The notes under the pieces were generated by a model, which worked only from the letters and a program-made list of their open reading frames with translations, was not told where the DNA came from and did not search any database. Shown in pieces: positions 43,660 to 53,189 of a DNA stretch of 64,000 nt. The translations under genes were made by a program, and so were the position numbers. This DNA is from GCA-003244245 sp963712995 (GTDB taxonomy: Bacteria; Actinomycetota; Actinomycetes; Mycobacteriales; Pseudonocardiaceae): contig CAVQKH010000012.1 in the NCBI GenBank assembly GCA_963712995.1, positions 124,001 through 188,000 on the forward strand, given 5' to 3'. Positions within the stretch are counted from its first letter, which is position 1. Every line of letters starts with the position of its first letter.

Positions 43660-44777
43660 ATGAACGCCCCAAGCACGCGGGCAGTTACCTTCCCGACTGA
43701 CCGTAGAGTTATCAAACCCACCCCCGCGGAGCTGATGGAGGACACCGGTACGGGCCTGGACTACGGGACCCGACCAGACCGCATGCCGGGTTATCTCACC
43801 CCGACCGATCGCTTCTTCATCCGCAACCACGCGGCCACTCCTGAACTGGATGCGGCGACCTGGACCCTTCAGGTCGAGGGCAACGGGGTACGCGAAGCGA
43901 TCGCCTACACCTACGCCGATCTGTGGAATCGCTTTCCGCTGGTTTCTGTGATTCGCACGATTGAGTGTGCGGGTAACCGCCGGGTGCTGTTCGGTGAACA
44001 ATTCGGGCACACGTTTGAGGGCACTCCATGGGGCCGCGGCGCGATCGGCACCGCAGAGTGGACTGGCGTGCGGCTACGCGACTTGCTGGAGCCGGCCGGG
44101 ATCACCTCCGGTGCGTGTGAGGTCATGCCCGAGGCCCTTGACGAGATCAAAGCCCGCCGGCCGAGCCGCTGGCCAAGGCGTGGGCCGATGACACCCTGAT
44201 CGCGCTGGCCATGAACGGCGAGGTGCTCCCGGCTGATCATGGGTTCCCAGCTCGCCTGGTGGTCTCCGGATGGCTCGGTGCGGCCAGCATCAAGTGGCTG
44301 GGTCGGATCGAGGTCTCCGAAGATCCGCTGTACGTGCCCTGGAACACCGAGGACTACGTGCTGATCGGCCCTGACTTCCCCGCTGATAAGCCCGCACGTG
44401 GCCAGGCGATCACCGCGCTCACGGTGGCGAGTCTGGTGGAGCTGCCCTGGCCAGCGCGGCTACGGCCGGAACCACAGATGATCCGAGGACGAGCCTATGC
44501 GGGAGAGAACCAGATCGCGACCGTCCAGTACCGCATCGACGACGGTCCCTGGCAGGAGGCGCCAATCGCTTCACCGCAAACGCCGGGGGCGTGGGTGCGC
44601 TGGCAGTTCAGCTGGAATCCAGAACCCGGCGACCACACCCTCCGGGTCCGCGCCACCGATGACCAGGGCAACACTCAACCAGACTCCACCTCGTGGAATG
44701 AACTGGGCTATCTCCAACACTCGGTGCTGGCCCACCCCGTGCGTGTCGAAACCCCGGTAACCATTCGGGTCATGTAG
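43660..44777 (+). CDS. molybdopterin-dependent sulfite-oxidase-type oxidoreductase, one-base frameshift
   Basis: About 372 residues after correction. The Moco domain contains LTPTDRFFIRNHAATPELDA, VSVIRTIECAGNRRVLFGEQ with the Mo-binding Cys in ECAGN, and WGRGAIGTAEWTGVRLRDLL. At about 44161 (CGGCCGAG) the frame shifts; adding one base gives RRPEPLAKAWADDTLIALAM and continues to MNGEVLPADHGFPARLVVSG. The Mo-co dimerisation domain follows (RGRAYAGENQIATVQYRIDD, DSTSWNELGYLQHSVLAHPV). No TAT signal is visible at the N-terminus. It acts on sulfite or another oxyanion; substrate not determined. Confidence 0.85.
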
Positions 44778-44934
44778 TGAGCGGCGGCATCCGGGATTTC
44801 CTGGCGACACGGCCACCTGCATCACTACATCTTGATCCGAACATCGATGCATATAGACGAAATGTATCCGAATGACACCGAAGACGATCCCACGATTGCG
44901 CGCATGACTCCGATTGCACGCATGACTCGGCGGG

Positions 44935-45375
44935 TCAAGAAACAGTCAGGACACCTACCATATAGCTGCGGAGATGATCATGGAAGGGGTAGGTTCCGAG
45001 TTGTGTGGGCGCCGGGAATCTGACGGGTACACCCTTGGTCACGTCGCCCGAGTTGAACCCCGTCTCGGCGTTGTCGGCGGTAAGGGTGTGGATCACCTCA
45101 TCATCGTTTATTACCGTTATGGTGACTCCTGGGCTGACTGTGAACTTCGCCGGATGGAAGGCGAAATTCTGGATAGCCACTGTGATAGCCGAGACCGACG
45201 TGACCGACGCCGGTACAGTAGCCGGCGAGGCCTTCGTGTCGGTGCTTCCACAGGCGCTCAGAAACAGTAAGGGAACCATCGCGGCGAGCGCCGCCACCCG
45301 GAGATGACGAGCGACACGGCGAGGAGTGACCGAGGGGTTTTGCCGGACCGATGACACATGGTGAAAGTACTGCAT
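44935..45375 (-). CDS. plastocyanin-like cupredoxin lipoprotein
   Basis: 146 residues. The signal RHLRVAALAAMVPLLFLSAC ends in a lipobox (LSAC). The mature cupredoxin has FAFHPAKFTVSPGVTITVIN, DDEVIHTLTADN (first Cu His) and the C-terminal loop QLGTYPFHDHLRSYMVGVLT. The usual second ligand Cys is not present in the loop; H-D-H-x4-M occupies its place, so a type 1 site is uncertain. Sits in the membrane-wall space as an electron or copper carrier. A deleted copy lies at 39.8 kb. Confidence 0.85.
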   Translation of the reverse strand: MQYFHHVSSVRQNPSVTPRRVARHLRVAALAAMVPLLFLSACGSTDTKASPATVPASVTSVSAITVAIQNFAFHPAKFTVSPGVTITVINDDEVIHTLTADNAETGFNSGDVTKGVPVRFPAPTQLGTYPFHDHLRSYMVGVLTVS

Positions 45376-45437
45376 AACTAAACCATCCCCTTAAATTTAT
45401 CGCGGTTGGTTACAGCGCACAAAGTGGCGTCCGGGCG

Positions 45438-47042
45438 TTAGCCGGTTGGTCGGGAGTCGGGTTGGCAGACCGTGCCCGTGGCTGGGAGTGCGGCTTGGGT
45501 GAGGTAGTCATCGACTGCGGCGTTGATGCAGCTGCTGCCTCGGTGGTAGGCGGTGTGTCCGTCGCCGTTGTAGGTGAGTAACACCGCCGATCGCAGCTGG
45601 TCGGTCATCTGGAGGGCTGAGGGATACGGTGTTGCCGGATCATGGATGGTGCCCACAACCAGGATGGGTGGTGTGCCTGCGTAATGGACGGGGTGCGGCT
45701 GGCTTTGGGGTGGCACTGGCCAGTAGGCGCACGTTAAGTCATCCCAGGCGAAGGAGGCGCCAACGAGCGGGGAGGCCTGCTGGTAGGCGGGCAGCTCGGC
45801 GTTGACGTCGGCGACGGGTGTGGGCGGGGTTGGGGTGGTCGAGGCAGTTGATGGCGACGTTGGCCGCGGATTGGTTGGAGTAATGCCCGGTCAGGGGGTT
45901 ACGTTCGTCATACAGATCGGACAAGGCGAGCAGCGCACGGCCGTTACCGGCCATGGCCATTGCCAGGGCGGTGCGCAGTGTTGGCCAGCTGGTGGGGCTG
46001 TCGTAGAGGGTGACCAGTACGCCGGTTTCGGTCAGTGCCTCATTGAGCATCCGGCCGGTGCCGGTGGTTAATGGGTGGGTCTGGGTTGAGGCGAGGAAAT
46101 CCGCTAGTTTTTGTCCCGCGGTGGTCGCGTCGGTGCCCAGTGGGCAGTCGGGGTGGGTCACGCAGTCGGTGATGAATCGGGTGAGTTCGGTTTGGAAGCC
46201 TTGTGCCTGCCCGAGGTCGAGTTGCGTGGTGGTCAGGTTGGGGGGTAGTGGGCCATCGAGGACTGCGCGGGCGATGTGGGTGGGGAATAGCTCGGCGTAG
46301 ATCGCGCCGAGGTAAGTGCCGTAGGAGGCTCCGAGGTAGTACATTTTTTGGTCGCCGAGCGCAGCGCGGAGGATGTCCATGTCGCGCGCTGCGTTCGGGG
46401 TGCCGACATGGGGCAGCAGCATGGCCGAGTGGGCTTGGCAGCCGGCATCAAATGTCTTATCCCCAGCTACTACCGAATCCACCTGGGCGGATGTGTGCGG
46501 AGTGGGATCCAACGCGAAGTAGTGGTCAAGCTGGTGTCGCTCAGGCAGGTGATCGGTGCGCTGCGGCCTACCCCGCGCGGGTCGAAGCCGACAATGTCGA
46601 AATCGGCTCGCAGCGGGGCGCCGAAATGCGAGGGTTGACCGGGCTGGGCGGGATAGCTTTGCTCGACAAACTCCACGCCTGATCCTCCCGGACCACCAGG
46701 ATTGGTGAGCAACGATCCGATCCGGTGCGCGGGGTCGGTGGCCCTGGCGCGGATGACCGCGAGCGCAATGGTGCGTCCACCCGGATTGGCGTAGTCCAAC
46801 GGCACGGTCAATGTGGCGCATTGAAAATTTCCTGCACAGGCCGACCATGCCAACGTTTGGGCATAAAAGCGCTCCAACCCCCCAGACCCGGCGGTGGCCG
46901 TCGAGTTCGCGTGCGTGGAGGCGCCGCAGCCAACGAGCACCGAAGCCAGCAACAGCACAAACAGCATGGCCACAGCGGGCGAACAGACCAGCCGATACCG
47001 ATGCTGACCTGGTGTCACAGCCGGGGCGATTGCGGTTGACAT
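45438..47042 (-). CDS. TAP-like tripeptidyl aminopeptidase lipoprotein, two frameshifts
   Basis: Three successive frames make one alpha/beta hydrolase of about 530 residues. N-terminus: signal ending LLASVLVGCGAS (lipobox), then SACAGNFQCATLTVPLDYAN and GSLLTNPGGPGGSGVEFVEQ. After a missing C near 46510 it resumes DHYFALDPTPHTSAQVDSVV and carries the nucleophile in MYYLGASYGTYLGAIYAELF. After an extra C near 45829 it resumes VADVNAELPAYQQASPLVGA, and the TAP C-terminal domain supplies the acid (GTIHDPATPY) and the base (YNGDGHTAYHRG). An exported aminopeptidase of the SlpD/E group. Confidence 0.85.
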
Positions 47043-47281
47043 GTAATGACCTATCGCATTCTTAGTGAAAGTCCGATATCGCCTAGGGGGAGAGTCACCC
47101 AGCTGCCCAGCGAGCTGTCAACACCTGAATGGGGTGCGTTCCGGCTCGCATCCAAGCCTGCCCTTCGGCGCCGCCGCGGCACATCACCGCCAGCGCCCAT
47201 CCCCGCTCCGGTGCTGCCCCGACTGCCCGGTACCAGTTATCGGGTAGCGCAGTCACCGCCGATGGCCGCTGGAGATGATCA
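47043..47281. other. intergenic, no gene seen
   Basis: About 240 bases upstream of the peptidase start. No supportable frame. The aminopeptidase promoter should be near 47050-47110. Confidence 0.4.
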
Positions 47282-47365
47282 ATGCGCGATGCCATCCGCG
47301 CCCTGATCAATGGCCACCGGGACGGCCTACCGGTGGATCCGGTCAGCGGGCTTCCGGGAACCTGA
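47282..47365 (+). pseudogene. REC-protein C-terminal fragment (third copy)
   Basis: The + strand encodes MRDAIRALINGHRDGLPVDP, VSGLPGT and TGA. The two REC-only proteins end IRALITGHGDGHQIDPVSEP and IRDLITSCGDGPPVDPVSGP, so this is the last ~25 codons of a third member. Nothing of the receiver core remains. Confidence 0.75.
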
Positions 47366-47460
47366 GGCCTCAGGGAGCAGCTGCAGAACGCCCATCCGGT
47401 CCTCGCGACGAGCATTGCCTCCGCGCCAGCCACACCGCCGGCGTGCTGAGAAACGATCGC

Positions 47461-47584
47461 CGCTGTTAACCCGTCGTGCTCTGCTGCTGGCGGCAGTCTT
47501 CGGACTCCTGCTGACCGGTACTGACGTTCCGCGCTGGCGGTGAAGACATGAGCAGCCCGAGGCGCGATCGTGGAACAGCACGAT
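47461..47584 (+). repeat. dispersed repeat, copy B (membrane-tail segment)
   Basis: Second copy of the 37873-37990 segment, with the perfect 33-base block at 47491-47523 and the same C-terminal coding content (LLLAAVFGLLLTGTDVPRW). It lies between the REC fragment and the hemA leader. Confidence 0.8.
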
Positions 47585-47586
47585 CG
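47565..47586. repeat. 8-bp inverted repeat upstream of hemA
   Basis: CGATCGTG and CACGATCG, separated by GAACAG, form a perfect hairpin 58 bases before the small leader frame. The left arm lies in the dispersed repeat; in copy A the right arm is not conserved. It may be a control site or chance. Confidence 0.4.
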
Positions 47587-47643
47587 GGCCGGTCTGGCCC
47601 GGTGCGGCGCTGGAGTCCGCCACCACGCGGAAGGAAGCCTCGG

Positions 47644-47784
47644 ATGAGCAGCTTCGACACGAAGGCTCACGAGCATGAGGCCGCCGTGATAGAGGATCCG
47701 ATGGCGAACGAGCGCACCGCGTTGAACGCTGCCCAGCCTCGACTCCAGGTCACACCGGTGGATCCGATGGTGGCGGGCCGATGA
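47644..47784 (+). CDS. 46-residue leader-type frame coupled to hemA
   Basis: GGAAGGAAG precedes the ATG at 47644. The peptide MSSFDTKAHEHEAAVIEDPM continues NAAQPRLQVTPVDPMVAGR, and its TGA overlaps the hemA ATG (ATGA). It is hydrophilic with no recognised domain. The overlap makes hemA translation dependent on it, which is the main argument for reality. Confidence 0.45.
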   Translation: MSSFDTKAHEHEAAVIEDPMANERTALNAAQPRLQVTPVDPMVAGR

Positions 47785-49139
47785 GTCTTCTGGTCGTGGG
47801 GATGTCTCACCGCAGCGCATCGGTGGATGTGCTGGAGCGGGTCACGGTGTCTTGCGCGGACGCCGGCAAGGTCCTGCACCAGCTGCTTGAACGTCAGCAC
47901 GTCACAGAAGCGCTGCTGCTGTCCACCTGCAACCGCGTCGAGGTCTACGCGGTGGTGACAGCTTTTCACGATGGACTGGCCGACATCACCGATGCCCTGG
48001 CCCACCAGTCCGCGATGACGCTGGACGACCTGTCCGGACACCTCTACGTGCACTACGCGGCGGCCGGTGTGGAGCACCTGTTCTCGGTGGCCGCCGGGCT
48101 CGACTCGATGGTCGTGGGCGAGCCGCAAATTCTTGGTCAACTGCGCACCGCGTACGCCGGCGCTGAGCAGGCCGGCACCGTCGGACGCACCCTGCACGAC
48201 ATCGCGCAGCACGCGCTGCGGGTCGGCAAACGGGTCCAGACCGAGACCGGCGTCGCCGCCGCGGGGGCCTCGGTGGTCTCCGAAGCCCTCGCCGCGGCGG
48301 CCACCGCGCTGGGCGGTCCACACCGGGCGGCCCTGGCTGGGCGGCGGGTGCTGGTGCTCGGCGCCGGTTCCCTGGGCGGGCTGGCTGCGGCGCAGTTGCG
48401 CAGGGCCGGGGTCGCCGAGATAGTCCTGGCCAATCGCACGCCGGCCAGCGCGCAGCGGCTGGCCGCGCTCTGCGAGTCCGAGGGCACCCCCGCGCGTGTT
48501 GTCGCCCTGGACGACCTGAGCGTCGCCCTGCCCACGGTCGACCTGGTGATCTGCTGCACCGCCGCCGGCGCAGTGCTCACTATCGAGCATGTCGTTAACG
48601 CCAGGATCAACCGGCGGCTGGTGGTGTGCGACCTGGGGTTGCCCCGCAATGTCGAGACCGCAGTGGGTGACATACCCGGTGTGGCCCTGCTGGATCTCGC
48701 CACCGTGGCGCGCGGGCTGGGGCAACGCGGCAAGGGGTCGGACGCGGTGGACAGCGCCCAGCATCTGGTCGCGCAGGAGGTGCGCAGCTACCTGCTGGCC
48801 CAGCGCAGCGCGGAGGTGATCCCGACGGTTGCGGCGCTTCGCAGGCGGGCCGCTGACGTGGTGGACGTGGAGCTACTGCGGCTGGATGGTCGGCTACCGG
48901 GACTTGATTCCGCGGTCCGCACTGAGGTCACCCGCACCGTGCGCCGCGTTGTCGAAAAGTTGTTGCACGCTCCGACTGTGCAGGTCAAGCAACTCGCCAA
49001 GGCCGGTAGGGGCCAGGCCTACGCCGAGGCGCTACGAGAGCTGTTCGAACTGGATCCGCAGGCCGTTGCGGTCATCACCGCGCCGGCCCGCAGTGCGTCC
49101 AGGGTTGATCCGTCCGGGCCGGACGGGGGAACAGGGTGA
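47781..49139 (+). CDS. hemA: glutamyl-tRNA reductase
   Basis: 452 residues, the family length. The catalytic Cys50 is in LLLSTCNRVEVYAVV; GEPQILGQLRTAYAGAEQAG is the highly conserved central motif; the NADPH domain has RVLVLGAGSLGGLAAAQLRR and IVLANRTPASAQRLAALCES; the dimerisation helix has RTEVTRTVRRVVEKLLHAPT. It makes glutamate-1-semialdehyde, the first committed step of heme synthesis. No hemC, hemB or hemL gene follows, so it stands apart from the usual actinobacterial hem operon and may be an additional copy. Confidence 0.95.
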   Translation: MSLLVVGMSHRSASVDVLERVTVSCADAGKVLHQLLERQHVTEALLLSTCNRVEVYAVVTAFHDGLADITDALAHQSAMTLDDLSGHLYVHYAAAGVEHLFSVAAGLDSMVVGEPQILGQLRTAYAGAEQAGTVGRTLHDIAQHALRVGKRVQTETGVAAAGASVVSEALAAAATALGGPHRAALAGRRVLVLGAGSLGGLAAAQLRRAGVAEIVLANRTPASAQRLAALCESEGTPARVVALDDLSVALPTVDLVICCTAAGAVLTIEHVVNARINRRLVVCDLGLPRNVETAVGDIPGVALLDLATVARGLGQRGKGSDAVDSAQHLVAQEVRSYLLAQRSAEVIPTVAALRRRAADVVDVELLRLDGRLPGLDSAVRTEVTRTVRRVVEKLLHAPTVQVKQLAKAGRGQAYAEALRELFELDPQAVAVITAPARSASRVDPSGPDGGTG

Positions 49140-49282
49140 TGCCAGGGTCATGGCGGTCTGTAGTGCGGCTGGGGACCCGGGCGCTCACCCGCGCGGCGAC
49201 AAGAAGCGGTGCGTCAGGGAGCAACCGGTGAGCGGTGGCCGGTGCGGTGGTCATGGTCATGTCGGCGACCGTGGAGGCCCGG

Positions 49283-49921
49283 CTATTCGGGCCAGGCGTT
49301 GCTCTGGATGACCTCGACGAAATCGGTACGGATGAAACCGGGCACGAAATGAGTGAGGACGTCGGCGTTGACCGTGCCGAAAGTGGTGTCCGGGCGATCC
49401 TGGAACCCGTTGGTGAACGCCTGCAGGATCTGCCGTTTGAAGTCAGGCCGCGGGTGCGCGCTGACCACGGCGTCGATGAGTGTCTTATCGAGGTCGGCAT
49501 GGCCAATGCCGAGCACGTCGGTTTCCACGCCGGCGGTGACCAGAGCGACCTCGGGCTCCAGGTGGTAGGGGGTTTCCGGGGTGGTGTGCAGCGCGATGCT
49601 CAGCCAGGCAAGGCGGATGCGGTCCTCGGGCAGGCCGTGCGCAGCGAGGAATCGGCGGGCCTCGTCCGCTCCGTCGATCTCGAAGCGTTGGTCGGTGCGC
49701 CGGTACTTCTCGGTGAGGCCGAGGTCGTGGAACATCGCGCCGACGTAGAGCAGCTCCGGGTCGGCCGTCAGGCCAAGCCGGTTGCCCTGCAGCGAACCGA
49801 AGAGGAAGACCCGGCGTGAGTGGTGGAACAACAGCGGGCTGGCGACGTCGCGGACCAGTTCGGTGGCCTCGCTGGCCAGCCGGCTGTCCGGGATGTCGAT
49901 GCCGGCGATGGTTTCAGGCAT
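49283..49921 (-). CDS. HD-domain phosphohydrolase-like protein
   Basis: 212 residues from ATG 49921. The metal-binding HD motif appears as PLLFHHSRRVFLFGSLQGN and LLYVGAMFHDLGLTEKYRRT, followed by LAWLSIALHTTPE and a final Asp-rich HADLDKTLIDAVV. The pattern fits cyanamide hydratase-type HD proteins and related unknown hydrolases. It sits between hemA and catalase, convergent with hemA. Confidence 0.85.
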   Translation of the reverse strand: MPETIAGIDIPDSRLASEATELVRDVASPLLFHHSRRVFLFGSLQGNRLGLTADPELLYVGAMFHDLGLTEKYRRTDQRFEIDGADEARRFLAAHGLPEDRIRLAWLSIALHTTPETPYHLEPEVALVTAGVETDVLGIGHADLDKTLIDAVVSAHPRPDFKRQILQAFTNGFQDRPDTTFGTVNADVLTHFVPGFIRTDFVEVIQSNAWPE

Positions 49922-50021
49922 GGTCTCTCCTGGTCTGGTGGTTACCTGAGGCGGAAAGGGCCCGGCGCCCCCTGGGCGCCGGGCCCCGGTCTCCCCCATA
50001 GATGGACATAAATGGACAAGG

Positions 50022-51482
50022 TCAGGACTGGCCCGCGCGGACGCCCTGCTCGACCCGGTCACCCAGGTCCTTGTCGACGTTGCGCAAGTACTCGAAGCTG
50101 CGGACCAGCACGGGTTCGGTGACCCCGTTGAGGAGCTGGTAGACGATGTTGTTGACCAGCCTGGTGCGTGCGGCGTCGTCGAGAACGTCGCGGACGAGGG
50201 TGCCGGCCTGGCCCCAGTCGTCGTCTTCGGCGTGCGGGGTGTTGGCGGCGTGCACCATGTCCCCGTCGGCGTGCCACCCGGCCGGCTCGCCGTAGCGCGC
50301 GATGTCAGCCTGCGGCCCGCCCTTGGAGTTGGGGAAATACACCGGGTCGGTGACGGGGTGCATGCGCATCACGCCGTCTTTGCTGTAGCTGTGCACCGGT
50401 GCTTTGGGTGCGTTGACCGGGATCTGCTGGTAGTTGGCACCCAGGCGGGCACGGTGGGCATCGGCGTAGGAGAACATCCGGCCGAGCAGCATCTTGTCCG
50501 GGCTGGGGCCGATGCCGGGCACGAGGTTGTTGACCTGGAAGGCGGCCTGCTCGATCTCGGTGTGATTGTCGGTGGCGTTGCGGTCCAGCGTCATCTCGCC
50601 GACCTCGATCAACGGGTAGTCCCTGTGCGGCCACACCTTGGTTAAATCGAACGGGTTGAACCGGTAGGTCTTGGCCTCCTCGAAGGGCATGACCTGTATC
50701 TTGAGCGTCCAGCTGGGGTGGTCCCCGCGCTTGATCGCGTCAAAGAGGTCACGGGTGTGGTAGTCAGGGTCGCTGCCGGCCAGGCGGTCCGCCTCTTCCT
50801 GGGTGAGGAACTCGATGCCCTGGTTGGTGATGAAATGATATTTTACCCAGAACTTCTCGCCGGAGGCATTGACCCACATGTAGGTATGGCTGGAATAACC
50901 GTTCATGTGGCGCCAGGTGCGGGGGATTCCGCGGTCGCCCATCAGCCAGGTGACCTGGTGAGCTGTCTCCGGCAACAGTGACCAGAAGTCCCACTGCATG
51001 TCATTGTCACGCAGGTTGCTGTCGGCGCGGCGTTTCTGGGAGCGGATGAAGTTCTGGAACTTCAACGGGTCACGGATGAAGAAGACCGGGGTGGCGTTCC
51101 CGACCATGTCGTAGTTGCCCTCGGTGGTGTAAAACTTCAGCGCGAAACCCCGCAGGTCGCGCCAGACGTCGGGGCTGCCCCGTTCACCGGCCACCGTAGA
51201 GAACCGGGCCACCATCTCGGTCGTGGTGCCCGGCTGGAACACCGCAGCCTTGGTGTAAGCACTGACGTCGTGGGTCACCTCGAAGCGGCCGAAGGCCCCG
51301 CTACCCTTGGCGTGCGGCTGGCGTTCAGCGATGCGTTCGCGATTGAACTGCGCCATCTGCTCGATGAGATAGTGATCCTGCAACAAGATCGGACCGTCCG
51401 GGCCGACGGTGAGCGAGTACTGGTCACTCTCGACCGGGATACCCGCGTCCGTCGTCTGTGTTTTGGGGTGCATGTTCGTCAC
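50022..51482 (-). CDS. katA: monofunctional heme catalase (clade 3 type)
   Basis: 486 residues from GTG 51482 behind GAGGAGG (ATG 51473 also possible). The distal His is in GAFGRFEVTHDVSAYTKAAV, the heme-pocket region is RGFALKFYTTEGNYDMVGNA, and the proximal Tyr is in LLGRMFSYADAHRARLGANY. It lacks a C-terminal flavodoxin-like domain, so it is a small-subunit catalase. Splits hydrogen peroxide in the cytoplasm. Its 3' end overlaps nothing and lies 100 bases from the HD gene start. Confidence 0.95.
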   Translation of the reverse strand: MTNMHPKTQTTDAGIPVESDQYSLTVGPDGPILLQDHYLIEQMAQFNRERIAERQPHAKGSGAFGRFEVTHDVSAYTKAAVFQPGTTTEMVARFSTVAGERGSPDVWRDLRGFALKFYTTEGNYDMVGNATPVFFIRDPLKFQNFIRSQKRRADSNLRDNDMQWDFWSLLPETAHQVTWLMGDRGIPRTWRHMNGYSSHTYMWVNASGEKFWVKYHFITNQGIEFLTQEEADRLAGSDPDYHTRDLFDAIKRGDHPSWTLKIQVMPFEEAKTYRFNPFDLTKVWPHRDYPLIEVGEMTLDRNATDNHTEIEQAAFQVNNLVPGIGPSPDKMLLGRMFSYADAHRARLGANYQQIPVNAPKAPVHSYSKDGVMRMHPVTDPVYFPNSKGGPQADIARYGEPAGWHADGDMVHAANTPHAEDDDWGQAGTLVRDVLDDAARTRLVNNIVYQLLNGVTEPVLVRSFEYLRNVDKDLGDRVEQGVRAGQS

Positions 51483-51678
51483 TGCGTTGCCTCCTCGTAG
51501 GGATGCCGGGACGTTTCGTTCACGCGATCGGCCGGGCATCGCATGCACGGCAAGGTCATGCCTCCAAATTGGCCCTTGCGCGCTCGTACGTCTTCGACAC
51601 CAGCGCCCATCTGCCATTCCCGACGGCGGTAAACCGGAGGTACCTGCTAGCTGCCATCGACAGACGCCGGGCGGAGGC

Positions 51679-53189
51679 TCAGGATCTGAGCAGCCAGCCG
51701 ATGGGCTCGGCGAGCCGGTCTGCCTCGGCTGGTCCCCACGAGCCCTTCGAGTAGATCAGCGGCTCTGGCTTGTCGGCGAGCAGCGCGCCGGCCACCTGCC
51801 AGACGTGTTCCAGGCCGTCGGGACGGGTGAACAACGAGCGGTCACCGAGCAGCACCTCGTGGATCAGCCGGACGTAGGGCGGCAACGGATGCCCTCCGAG
51901 CACCGTCCTCAGCGGCAATGCGGTGTGCGCCGTGCTCAGAGTCAGAACAGGCCCGGGCTCCTTGACGACGAGAGACAGGTCCAATTCACCCTCACCGGCA
52001 AGGTCGAACGTCAAAACGTTGCCCAACGCAGGCAGCTTGTGCACCGGAGCGCCGGGCTGGCGGAACACTAGGCTCACCTGCTGACGCGACGCCGCCAACT
52101 GCTTGCCGGTGCGCAGCAGGAACGGCACCCCGCGCCAGCGCTCGGTGTCGACCCACAACCGGGCCGCGACGAACGTCTCGGTGCGGGAGTCATCGGCGAC
52201 ACCGTCGATGTCGCGGTACCCCTCGAACTGGCCGAGCACCACGTCCTCCGGCTCCAGCGGGCGGAACGCACCGATCACCGCCTCTCGGGCTGCCGCCAGA
52301 TCCTCGGCGCCGAAGCTGGCCGGCGGTTCCATGGCGACCTCGGCAGCCACCTGGAACAGGTGGGTGCCGAGCATGTCGAGCACCGCCCCCGTGCTGTCGT
52401 AGAACGCGGCACGGTCGGCCACGTCGAGCACCTCCGGCACGTCGACCTGCACTGCAGCCACGTGGGAGCGGTCCCATACCCCGCTGAACAGACCGTTGCC
52501 GAAGCGCACGGCGTAGAGGTCCTGAGTCGCCTCCTTACCCAGGAAGTGGTCGATCCGGAACACCTGGGACTCGTCGAGAACCTGATGAACCGCGCGGTCG
52601 AGTGCATGGAACGAGCCCATGGAGGTGCCGAACGGCTTCTCGAAGACCACCCGGGACCGCGCGGCGAGCCCATGGCGCCCGAGGCTGCGGGTGAGGGGCT
52701 CGAACGCCGTGGGTGGCACGGCGAAGTAGTGCACCCGTTGTGGGCGTCCTCCCAGCTCGCGTTCCGCGTCGCTGAAGACTTCGAGAAGGTTCCCCGGGTT
52801 GTCCGTCGAGAAGCCGCCGCCTGCGAAGCGCAGCCGGGAGGAGAACTCCTCCCACGGGCCCTCAGCGGGCTGCGGGCCGAACTCGGTTAGCGCGTCGTGC
52901 ACGCGGGCCTGAAAGTCCTCATGGCTCACATCACCACGACCGCTGCCGATCAGCCGCCAATCGTGAGGCAGCAGCTTCGCCTGCGCCAGGCGGAAGAAGG
53001 CCGGTAGCACCATCCGGCGAGCGAGATCCCCGGTAGCGCCGTAGAGCACGAAGACGGTGGAGTCGGACACGCAGCCAAGCGCGATCGCCGCAGCGTGTGC
53101 GGAAAAGTCGTCGGGCGACTGGCCCGGAAGTTGCGGATGTCCAACCCCACCGGTGGGCCGGGGTCCACCGAGACGATCCGGGCGGTCAT
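51679..53189 (-). CDS. zwf: glucose-6-phosphate 1-dehydrogenase, N-terminal frameshift
   Basis: AAGGAG precedes ATG 53189 (MTARIVSVDPGPPVGLDIRN). The frame shifts at a TTTT run near 53100; adding one T joins it to SAHAAAIALGCVSDSTVFVL and YGATGDLARRMVLPAFFRLA. If no shift occurs, translation can start at GTG 53070, giving 464 residues. The NADP motif is GATGDLARR, the substrate site FRIDHFLGKEATQDLYAVRF (His-Tyr-Lys type), and PFLLRTGKQLAASRQQVSLV is also typical. Oxidises glucose-6-phosphate to make NADPH, a likely companion of the peroxide-defence genes nearby. Confidence 0.92.

Noticed and set aside
47667..48764. 365-residue frame antisense to hemA
   Set aside because: Complement of a conserved gene, composition typical of a shadow frame.
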